64,000 nt of DNA from Flavobacteriales bacterium. Its GTDB lineage: Bacteria; Bacteroidota; Bacteroidia; NS11-12g; UBA9320. Shown in pieces: positions 52,392-59,756 of the stretch. The translations under genes were made by a program, and so were the position numbers. The notes beneath the pieces are model-generated. The model was not told the DNA's origin, did not search any database, and saw only the letters and a program-made list of their open reading frames with translations. Numbering within the stretch: position 1 is the stretch's first letter; the number at the start of each line of letters is the position of its first letter. The stretch is taken from contig JACJZV010000001.1 in NCBI GenBank assembly GCA_020635395.1, forward strand, positions 124,001 through 188,000, read 5' to 3'.

Positions 52392-53762
52392 TTAGTAGAG
52401 GATAATAATTTTTCTCTCTAAAGATATTCCCTGAGGGCTAATTATTTCCACAACATAAAATCCATTGGAAGCAAATTTGCTAATATCAACCCCCTGTATT
52501 GAACCATTCAGAGAGGTTTGATATATCAGTTGCCCTATGTCGTTGACAATTTTTATTCGGTAACCATTTAGGCTACACCCCTGTTTCGAGTCAATAAAAA
52601 CAAAGTCATTGGTGGGGTTCGGGTAGATTCTAATTTTACAACTTTTCTGTCCACCTCCAGAGGGATCATCAATATTTATGAACAAGGTGTCCGTGACAGA
52701 AATATATACCTTTTCATAAGTGACAACGGTATCATAGGTTGTGTACTTTATGGTGTCGTAAAGAGGAATAATGACATAGGATGTATCATATACTTTTATT
52801 TGAATAGTATCATAAACAAATTTCGTTAAATATGTTGTATCAAATACAATAACATGAGTAGTGTCGTATAAAGTAACATAGGTCGTGTCGAAAATTTGAA
52901 TATGAGTTGTATCATAAACCATGGTGTGGGCGGTGTCATAAACATGAGTTGTATCGTAAAAATGATAAAAGGTAGTATCATTAATAGTTACATAATTTGT
53001 GTCAGTCCTTATGCACACTTCACCCATATATAATTTCATAACTTCAATGGGCGTAAGAACCCGATTAAATAGCATAATGTCATCCAAAGAGCCTTGATAA
53101 TATCTTGGCCCTGCGTTAATTGTGCTAGAAAAATATTGGCTGTGAGCACCAAAAATCCAATGATCAGTGCCGTTGTGCTGTAAACTGTCTTTCCCGTTGG
53201 TAAAACCATACCTTTGGTGAGTTTTAGCCGTAACAAAACATCCATCTATGTAAACGTTAAATGAGTTATCTATGGCAGAGTATGTTGAGGTAAACATATG
53301 CCACTTATTATCAGCATAAGACTTATTTGTCCTCGCTGACAACCAAGCATCATTTGCCCCACCAGACAAACCGGCTTGAATGCCGCCGTTTGGTTCAAAC
53401 TTGTATGCGGCTCCCCATTCCCCGCTATTTGAGTTGGCATCGTTGACCATTACTTGAATTTTGGTTGTGTCACTGTTGTACTTAAACCAAAAATTTGTTG
53501 TATTAGTGGAAACAAATAAACTTGAGTTATTCCCGCAATCAATGTAGTCTCCATTGCCATCGAAATAATAAGCAGAGCTTGTGTCACCGAAGCGGTCTGT
53601 TGTTAATGTTGCATTATAAACCGTCCCATTATTGCTGTTTGAGCTCTCGTCGTTGGCGTTGCCATTAAATGGCCAATAACCAATTAGCCCATTAGAAATT
53701 AATTGTCCTTGGGCAAAGAAATAGTTCGTTATGAGGGAAATGGTAACAATGAAAATTCGCAT
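52392..53762 (-). CDS. T9SS-secreted LamG-domain protein with YDTT repeat stalk
   Basis: A 456-aa protein: signal peptide, a LamG/concanavalin-like domain (about 20-235: GLIGYWPFNGNANDESSNSNNG, then WHMFTSTYSAIDNSFNVYIDG and GSLDDIMLFNRVLT), a stalk of about thirteen short repeats of the YDTTHV kind (about 245-355), and a type A sorting domain (IRIYPNPTNDFVFID to the end). I start it at ATG 53762; an earlier in-frame start overlaps the upstream paralog. LamG domains bind carbohydrate or protein; the ligand is unknown. The upstream paralog has only a few stalk repeats. Confidence 0.83.
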   Translation of the reverse strand: MRIFIVTISLITNYFFAQGQLISNGLIGYWPFNGNANDESSNSNNGTVYNATLTTDRFGDTSSAYYFDGNGDYIDCGNNSSLFVSTNTTNFWFKYNSDTTKIQVMVNDANSNSGEWGAAYKFEPNGGIQAGLSGGANDAWLSARTNKSYADNKWHMFTSTYSAIDNSFNVYIDGCFVTAKTHQRYGFTNGKDSLQHNGTDHWIFGAHSQYFSSTINAGPRYYQGSLDDIMLFNRVLTPIEVMKLYMGEVCIRTDTNYVTINDTTFYHFYDTTHVYDTAHTMVYDTTHIQIFDTTYVTLYDTTHVIVFDTTYLTKFVYDTIQIKVYDTSYVIIPLYDTIKYTTYDTVVTYEKVYISVTDTLFINIDDPSGGGQKSCKIRIYPNPTNDFVFIDSKQGCSLNGYRIKIVNDIGQLIYQTSLNGSIQGVDISKFASNGFYVVEIISPQGISLERKIIILY

Positions 53763-53766
53763 ACAA

Positions 53767-54882
53767 CTAGTATATAACAATTTTTTTGGTAGAAATAACG
53801 CCTCCTGATGGATCCGAAATTTCTACATAGTATATCCCTTTGGCGGTAAAGTTGGTAAGGTTGACTGTTGTTGTGGTTGATGTGATGGATGATTGGTAAA
53901 TTGATTTTCCAACATTATCTCTTATTGTTAAGGAATAACCACTGGCAAAAGAGGGAATTTGAGCATCAATATAAATCAAGCCAGAACTTGGATTTGGATA
54001 CACTTTAACACTTGCAAGAGATTTGTTTCCACCGGTAGAACCCACATTAAATTTGATGTATAAGGTGTCGGTAACTGCCAAACTAATGGTATCGTAATAT
54101 TTTATGGTATCGTAGATGGTAACCTCTGAAATGCAAACTTCTCCAACATAAAGTTTCATAATTTCTTTTGGGGTTAGTGGGCGGTTGAAAAACATGATGT
54201 CATCTAATGAACCGTTGTAATATCTCGGTCCGGCATTGTTGGTAGAAGAAAAATACTGGCTATGAGCACCAAAAATCCAATGATTACTTCCATTGTGAAT
54301 TAGACTGTCTTTGCCTAGTTTAAATCCGTATCGTTCATTTGTTTTGCCTGTAAAGAAACAGCCGTCTATATAAAGTGCAAAGTAGTTAGTTTTTGCATTA
54401 TATACACTGGTAAACATATGCCAATCATTATCTGCAAATGATTTTTTTGAGTTAGCTGAAATCCATGCATCGCTTGAGCCTCCACCCATCCCAGACAAAA
54501 TCCCCCCGGTTGGATCGAATTTAAATGATGCACCAAATTCACCATTAAGCGAATTGGCATCGTTTATCATTTCTTGAATTTTTGTTGTATCGCTGTTGTA
54601 TTTGAACCAAAAATTTACTGAATGCGTTGAAATCATCAAACTTTTGTCATTTCCACAGTCTATATAATCCCCATTCCCATCGAAATAATAGGCGGAGTTG
54701 GATATTCCAAATCTATCGGAGGTAAGTGTTGCTCCAGTAACAGTGCCATCATTGCTGTTGGTGCTTTCATCGTTGGCATTGCCATTAAAGGGCCAATAAC
54801 CAACCAACCCATTGGTAATTATTTGGGCATTAGAAAAAATGGAAGTAGCCGAAAGTATAAGTAGAATTAGAATGCGTTTCAT
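53767..54882 (-). CDS. T9SS-secreted LamG-domain protein, tandem paralog
   Basis: A 371-aa paralog of the downstream gene: signal peptide (MKRILILLILSATSIFSNAQ), a LamG domain with closely matching sequence (GLVGYWPFNGNANDESTNSN and GSLDDIMFFNRPLT), a short stalk (TIYDTIKYYDTISLAVTDT) and a type A sorting tail (VKVYPNPSSGLIYID). ATG 54882 is chosen because the signal peptide begins there. It lies four bases before its paralog, so the two are probably one transcript. Confidence 0.83.
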   Translation of the reverse strand: MKRILILLILSATSIFSNAQIITNGLVGYWPFNGNANDESTNSNDGTVTGATLTSDRFGISNSAYYFDGNGDYIDCGNDKSLMISTHSVNFWFKYNSDTTKIQEMINDANSLNGEFGASFKFDPTGGILSGMGGGSSDAWISANSKKSFADNDWHMFTSVYNAKTNYFALYIDGCFFTGKTNERYGFKLGKDSLIHNGSNHWIFGAHSQYFSSTNNAGPRYYNGSLDDIMFFNRPLTPKEIMKLYVGEVCISEVTIYDTIKYYDTISLAVTDTLYIKFNVGSTGGNKSLASVKVYPNPSSGLIYIDAQIPSFASGYSLTIRDNVGKSIYQSSITSTTTTVNLTNFTAKGIYYVEISDPSGGVISTKKIVIY

Positions 54883-54929
54883 ATTGTTACTTTTTAGTGT
54901 GTTGAACATTGATACGAATATATACAAAC

Positions 54930-56261
54930 TTATTTTTTTAAATCAATTCTAAATCTCCCAAAGGTTTTTTCTGTTCTCCCTCTTGCTGAAAATCTTAGTT
55001 TTTCGGACGTATTTAATCCTCCAATCCAAATTATTTCGTTGTCAGAATCACAAAAAACGGGAATGTTCTTTTTGTCGAACAATGCAATTTTGTTATCAAC
55101 TAATATATCGCTCACTAATTTTTTGCCTTTCATTCCAAATGGTTGAATTTTGTCTCCTTTTTTCCATGCTCTCACCAATATCGGGAGTATAGTTTTATTC
55201 ATGTCAAAAAAACAGGAGCAACAGTCGGAAAAGTCAACTTCTGATTCCGGTATTTTACTAAACTCAATTTGCACATTTTTCCATGTATAAATACCGAGAG
55301 TGTCAATTTGGATACTTTCTTCTGATGATTTTAGTGGTTTTATGAAATAACATTCACGGTCAATATTCAGTTTGTGGGTGTGCGAATGGTAAACGGAACC
55401 TACAGTTATGTTTTGAGTAATTTCGATACATTGGGCAATACTAAAGCCAAAAGTGTTTAACAAATCATACAACACTAAATGGCTTTGTGGAAAACGTTTA
55501 ATCTCTACTTTTGGAATTTTAAACTGTTCGCCTTCTTCTATCAAAAGCGGTCTGATTTTTTCGCTTAATAGAAAATTGTAAAGCTCAATATGTTCGGTCA
55601 CTTTTTGGCTGTTTTTAAAAACAATTTCCTCAATATTAGGTTCAATTTTGGTCAATACGGGCAGCAATTCTTGTCTTAGTTTATTTCTCAAATATTTGTC
55701 TGAATCATTGCTCGAATCATTGCGATATTCCCAATTATTTTTGGCGGCAAAAGTTCTTATTTCGGAAGAAGTAAAGCTCAATAATGGACGGATTATTTTT
55801 CGATTAAAATCATGCCCTATGCCTTTAAAACCGTGGATACCGCTACCTCTAATCTGATTGATAAAAACCGTTTCGAGATTGTCAGTTTTGTTGTGAGCTA
55901 CGGCCAAATACAAAAAGTTATGTTCTCTTAACAGCTCAAAAAACCAATTGTATCTCAAGTTTCTTGCAGTTTCTTGTATGGTTTTCTTTGTTCTTTTGGA
56001 TTCTAATTGTGTGTCAAATGACTGAATGAAATAAGGAACATCGAGTTTCTTGCAAAGCTCGATGACAAATTTTTCGTCACCATCGCTTTCTTCTCCTCTT
56101 AAACCAAAATTGCAATGTGCCACCGAAACGTCAATACCAATGGTTTTCATCAATCGCAAAAGCACTACGCTATCAGCCCCACCACTAACGGCTACAAGAA
56201 TTTTGTCGGATTTTTTCAAACCGAGGTCATTAAAAAGTATTTGCTCCAATTGTTCTTGCAC
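54930..56261 (-). CDS. tilS: tRNA(Ile)-lysidine synthetase TilS
   Basis: TilS makes lysidine at C34 of tRNA-Ile(CAU), which is essential for reading AUA. The 443-aa protein has the P-loop LVAVSGGADSVVLL, the SVAHCNFGLRGEESDGDE motif, LAVAHNKTDNLETVFINQIRGSG and the C-terminal TilS domain (RAWKKGDKIQPFGMKGKKLVSD). No ATG is available at the 5' end; GTG 56261 or TTG 56249 must be the start. It is divergent from the OstA-like gene. Confidence 0.94.
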   Translation of the reverse strand: MQEQLEQILFNDLGLKKSDKILVAVSGGADSVVLLRLMKTIGIDVSVAHCNFGLRGEESDGDEKFVIELCKKLDVPYFIQSFDTQLESKRTKKTIQETARNLRYNWFFELLREHNFLYLAVAHNKTDNLETVFINQIRGSGIHGFKGIGHDFNRKIIRPLLSFTSSEIRTFAAKNNWEYRNDSSNDSDKYLRNKLRQELLPVLTKIEPNIEEIVFKNSQKVTEHIELYNFLLSEKIRPLLIEEGEQFKIPKVEIKRFPQSHLVLYDLLNTFGFSIAQCIEITQNITVGSVYHSHTHKLNIDRECYFIKPLKSSEESIQIDTLGIYTWKNVQIEFSKIPESEVDFSDCCSCFFDMNKTILPILVRAWKKGDKIQPFGMKGKKLVSDILVDNKIALFDKKNIPVFCDSDNEIIWIGGLNTSEKLRFSARGRTEKTFGRFRIDLKK

Positions 56262-56269
56262 TATTTTTG
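56240..56269 (+). promoter_or_regulatory. Promoter TTTG-N18-TATTTTTG for the OstA-like gene
   Basis: TTTG (56240-56243) and TATTTTTG (56262-56269), 18 bases apart, match the Bacteroidota promoter well. The box overlaps the 5' end of tilS on the other strand, and the start ATG is 16 bases downstream. Confidence 0.6.
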
Positions 56270-56284
56270 CCGCTCTGCAATTGT

Positions 56285-57862
56285 ATGAGATTTACAAAAA
56301 TCGTATTTTCAACGGTCATTTGGTTGGCTTCTTTCAAAATTGCTTCGGCACAGCAACGAAGCGTTATAGAACTTTTGGATGCTGAGTCTATTGAATTTGA
56401 CCAAGATTTTGTAGATGCCGAGCGGGTAAAGGGGCATGTAAAGTTTAGGCAAGACAATGTGTATATGGATTGCGATAGTGCTTATTTTTACAGAAAGCAA
56501 AACCGAATTGAGGCCTTTGGACACATTTATATTCGCCAACAAGATACGCTGAACCTTTGGGGTGATTATGCCGAATATGACGGCGACAAAAAGATTGCAC
56601 ATCTGCGAAAAAATGTGCGATTGAAAGACCAACAAATGGAACTGACCACCGATTTGTTGCAATATGATTTGAACACGAAGACAGGATATTATACCACCGG
56701 AGGCAAAATAAACAATGGGCAGGACAAGCTGGAAAGTCGCATAGGTCGCTATCATAGCCGGAGCAAGGAGTTCTTTTTTAAGGATAAAGTAAAGTTAAAC
56801 AATCCGGAATATACCATGACAAGCGATACGCTGCGATATAACACGGTTTCTAAGGTGGCCTATTTTTACGGGCCAACCTATATTAAAAGTAACGAAAACA
56901 CGATTTTTTGCCGAAATGGGTGGTATGATACCCGCAACAACACCAGTCAGTTTAGCAAAGGAGCCTGGATAAGCGGAAAGGATAATAAACTCATAGCCGA
57001 TAGTTTGGCATACAACAGAAACACGGGTGTTGGACAGGCATTTCGCAACATTACTCTTATAGATACGCTTGAACAAATAAAACTACGGGGAGAATATGGC
57101 ATTAATTACCGAAATGAAAAAAGGACGTTGGTTTCTGGCAACCCGCTGGCTATAAAATATTTAGACGGAGATAGTTTGTTTTTGAAGGCTGACACGTTGA
57201 TTGACATAACCGAAACTGACGGCGACAGAAAATTGCTGGCCTTCCATCACACCAAAATCCATAAAACCGATATGCAGGGTGTTTCAGATTCGTTGGTTTA
57301 TAATTTTACTGATAGCACCATTAGTATGTTTGGTCAACCAATTATTTGGACAGAAAACAATCAGGTATCAGGTGATACAATAATTGTTTACAGAAAAGTA
57401 GGAGGGTTAGATAAAATGCACATTTTAAACGATGCCTTCATCGCCTCGCAAGAAAAAGAGGATGCGTTTAACCAAATCAGTGGCAGAAATATGTTTGCTT
57501 ATTTTGTTTCAAACAAACTGAATAGGGTGGATGTGAAAGGCAATGGACAAAGCATATACTATGCAAGAGAAGAAGATTCGAGCTACACAGGTGTAAACCA
57601 TATTATTTGCAGCGATATGCTTATTTTTTTGGAGAATAATAAGGTAAATGAAATAACCTTTTACACAAAACCAAGCGGAGGGTTTTATCCTGTAAACCAG
57701 CTTCCAGAAGATAAAAAACGATTGCCAGATTTTGAATGGCATGATGACAAACGACCCACTTTGCAACAGTTTTTGGAGCAAAAACAACAACAAGAAGACA
57801 ATTTGCCCGAAGGAGTAAAAGACTTAAACGGCAACAGAAATAAGCCTATTCCCAAATTTTAA
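56285..57862 (+). CDS. OstA-like (LptA/OstA domain) exported protein
   Basis: A 525-aa exported protein with a signal peptide (ending KIASAQQ) and repeated OstA-type strands: VKGHVKFRQDNVYMDCDSAYF, IEAFGHIYIRQQDTLNLWGDYAEY, MTSDTLRYNTVSKVAYFYGP and so on. The jelly-roll ladder resembles LptA/LptD N-terminal domains that carry lipopolysaccharide across the periplasm. In Bacteroidota this long OstA-like protein is conserved and thought to serve LPS transport, but this is inference. The C-terminus is a low-complexity polar tail. The first in-frame ATG with a signal peptide is used. Confidence 0.85.
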   Translation: MRFTKIVFSTVIWLASFKIASAQQRSVIELLDAESIEFDQDFVDAERVKGHVKFRQDNVYMDCDSAYFYRKQNRIEAFGHIYIRQQDTLNLWGDYAEYDGDKKIAHLRKNVRLKDQQMELTTDLLQYDLNTKTGYYTTGGKINNGQDKLESRIGRYHSRSKEFFFKDKVKLNNPEYTMTSDTLRYNTVSKVAYFYGPTYIKSNENTIFCRNGWYDTRNNTSQFSKGAWISGKDNKLIADSLAYNRNTGVGQAFRNITLIDTLEQIKLRGEYGINYRNEKRTLVSGNPLAIKYLDGDSLFLKADTLIDITETDGDRKLLAFHHTKIHKTDMQGVSDSLVYNFTDSTISMFGQPIIWTENNQVSGDTIIVYRKVGGLDKMHILNDAFIASQEKEDAFNQISGRNMFAYFVSNKLNRVDVKGNGQSIYYAREEDSSYTGVNHIICSDMLIFLENNKVNEITFYTKPSGGFYPVNQLPEDKKRLPDFEWHDDKRPTLQQFLEQKQQQEDNLPEGVKDLNGNRNKPIPKF

Positions 57863-57869
57863 AAACAAC

Positions 57870-57877
57870 TACCTTTG
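57870..57877 (+). promoter_or_regulatory. -7 box TACCTTTG for panD
   Basis: A perfect TAnnTTTG match eight bases after the previous stop and nine bases before the panD ATG. The expected leader is about four bases. Confidence 0.55.
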
Positions 57878-57885
57878 CAGCCGAA

Positions 57886-58236
57886 ATGATGATAGAAGTC
57901 CTAAAATCGAAAATTCACAACGTAAAGGTTACACAAACCGAATTGCGGTATGTGGGCAGCATAACCATTGATGAAGATTTGCTGGATGCCGCCAATATGA
58001 TTGAGGGAGAAAAAGTGTTGGTTGTAAACAACAACAATGGCGAGCGTTTGGAAACATACATCATAAAAGGTGAAAGAGGTAGCGGTATGGTTTGCCTAAA
58101 TGGGGCTGCCGCAAGAAAAGCCCAATGGGGAGATCAACTCATCATTATTTCATTTGCACACATGGATTTTGAGGAAGCCAAAAGGTTTACCCCATACATT
58201 GTTTTTCCGGATGCCAATAATCGCATAAATCATTGA
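57886..58236 (+). CDS. panD: Aspartate 1-decarboxylase PanD
   Basis: PanD makes beta-alanine for pantothenate and coenzyme A. The 116-aa proenzyme has the self-cleavage site Gly24-Ser25 in YVGSITID, the substrate Arg in NNNNGERLETY and the GAAARKAQWGD motif. Ser25 becomes the pyruvoyl cofactor. Two Met codons lie at the start. The stop overlaps the TTG start of the next gene (TTGA). Confidence 0.96.
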   Translation: MMIEVLKSKIHNVKVTQTELRYVGSITIDEDLLDAANMIEGEKVLVVNNNNGERLETYIIKGERGSGMVCLNGAAARKAQWGDQLIIISFAHMDFEEAKRFTPYIVFPDANNRINH

Positions 58237-59246
58237 AAAAAAGTACGTTAGATATTCTTAAAAAGATATTTTACCCTGTGTTGGCCATCGGCCTTATGGT
58301 TTGGGTAGTTTATAAAATTGAGGATAAAGAAAGTGCTTGGAATGCCATAAAAGAAGCCAATTATTTATGGGTTTTGTTGGCAGCCTTTGCAGGCTTTTTA
58401 AGCCATTTAATCAGAGCAATACGCTGGAAAATGCTGATTGAGCCATTGGGTTATGAGTCACGAATAAAAACCGGGTTTTATGCCATCATGGTTGGTTACA
58501 TGGTTAACTATGTGACACCCCGTTTTGGAGAGGTAATGCGGTGTGCTTTAAAAAACAGAACCGACAAAGTGCCAATTGACAAACTTGCCGGAACTGTGTT
58601 TACTGAGCGGGTTTTTGATTTGATTATTACAGCCTTGATTACTTTGGCCGCCATTATTTTTCAGTATGATTTAATTTGGAATTTTTTGGTTGACCAATTC
58701 AATCAAAACCAACAAAATGGGACTATAAAACTGATTATTTTGGGTGCATTGCCTTTAATGGGAATAGTGGGAATAATTATTTTTAACAAAATAAAATCAA
58801 AAGAAATAGCAAATCCCGTGGTTAAAAAGGTAATTGATTTTATATCAGGGTTGCTGGATGGAGCCAAGAGTATTTTTAAACTAAAAAGGCCTTTTCTTTT
58901 TATTTTTTATACACTGGCTATTTGGTTCATGTATTTAATGGTTTCATACCTAATCTTTTTTGCGGTTGATGGGACTTCACATTTAGGGATGGATGCAGCC
59001 CTTACCACACTGATAATGGCAACAATTGCAGTAATAATACCAGCACCAAATATTGGTGGATTTCATTATTTTGTTCCATTAGGTTTGGCTTCGCTGTATG
59101 GCATAAATAAAGATATTGCAACCAGCTATGCTATTATATCCCATGCCAGTCAAATGCTGATGATTTGTATAATTGGCGGTATTTCGTTTTATCTTGTAGG
59201 AATAGAAGAAAAAAGAAAAAATGTCATTGCACAGAACATTGATTGA
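58233..59246 (+). CDS. Lysylphosphatidylglycerol synthase TM-like (flippase-like) membrane protein
   Basis: A 337-aa protein with about eight membrane helices of the UPF0104/LPG_synthase_TM family: HLIRAIRWKMLIEPLGY, GYMVNYVTPRFGEVMRC and the C-terminal IPAPNIGGFHYF are the family motifs. Such proteins lacking the aminoacyl domain are viewed as lipid flippases, unproven here. The start is a TTG overlapping the panD stop, an apparent case of translational coupling. The last 26 bases overlap rfaE2. Confidence 0.85.
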   Translation: MKKSTLDILKKIFYPVLAIGLMVWVVYKIEDKESAWNAIKEANYLWVLLAAFAGFLSHLIRAIRWKMLIEPLGYESRIKTGFYAIMVGYMVNYVTPRFGEVMRCALKNRTDKVPIDKLAGTVFTERVFDLIITALITLAAIIFQYDLIWNFLVDQFNQNQQNGTIKLIILGALPLMGIVGIIIFNKIKSKEIANPVVKKVIDFISGLLDGAKSIFKLKRPFLFIFYTLAIWFMYLMVSYLIFFAVDGTSHLGMDAALTTLIMATIAVIIPAPNIGGFHYFVPLGLASLYGINKDIATSYAIISHASQMLMICIIGGISFYLVGIEEKRKNVIAQNID

Positions 59247-59721
59247 TTCAAAAATTGTGAATCAAGAGTCGTTGGTTCAAAAAATTTCGGATTGGAAAAA
59301 GTCGAATTTAAGAATCGTATTTACCAATGGTTGTTTTGATTTACTGCACAAAGGTCATGTTGATTATTTAGCAAAGGCTGCTGATTTAGGCGATGTTTTA
59401 GTGGTTGGTTTGAATTCGGATGCTTCCGTTTCAAGACTAAAAGGAAAAAACAGACCTATTCAAAATCAAGATAGTCGTGCAGCCATAATGGCATCGCTTG
59501 AGTGTGTTTCGGCGGTGTGCATTTTCAATGAAGAAACACCTGAAAATTTGATACAAAAGGCAAAACCTGATGTTCTGGTAAAGGGAGGAGATTATACAAT
59601 TGAGACCATTGTTGGGGCAGATTTTGTTTTGAGCCGTGGAGGAATGGTAGAGACCATACCATTTCTCGAGGGGTTTTCTACCTCGGCTATTGAAACCAAA
59701 ATATTACACTCAAAAAAATGA
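59221..59721 (+). CDS. rfaE2: D-glycero-beta-D-manno-heptose 1-phosphate adenylyltransferase
   Basis: A 166-aa nucleotidyltransferase with the N-terminal FTNGCFDLLHKGHVDYL (HxGH motif), VVGLNSDASVSRLKG and the ISSTxxK-like end (STSAIETKI). It corresponds to the C-terminal half of HldE/RfaE and makes ADP-heptose for the LPS core. No kinase half is fused, as is usual in Bacteroidota. The ATG lies within the end of the flippase-like gene. Confidence 0.92.
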   Translation: MSLHRTLIDSKIVNQESLVQKISDWKKSNLRIVFTNGCFDLLHKGHVDYLAKAADLGDVLVVGLNSDASVSRLKGKNRPIQNQDSRAAIMASLECVSAVCIFNEETPENLIQKAKPDVLVKGGDYTIETIVGADFVLSRGGMVETIPFLEGFSTSAIETKILHSKK

Positions 59722-59744
59722 TTCGGGGTGTCAACATCAAATTT

Positions 59745-59752
59745 TATATTTG
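59745..59752 (+). promoter_or_regulatory. -7 box TATATTTG for the propeller kinase gene
   Basis: A perfect TAnnTTTG match ending five bases before the TTG start codon at 59757, again predicting a leaderless mRNA. Confidence 0.55.
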
Positions 59753-59756
59753 AGGG

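Noticed and set aside
52685..53010. The regularly spaced short repeats as a CRISPR array
   Set aside because: They are in-frame codons of the YDTT stalk of a secreted protein, too short and too variable for CRISPR repeats.
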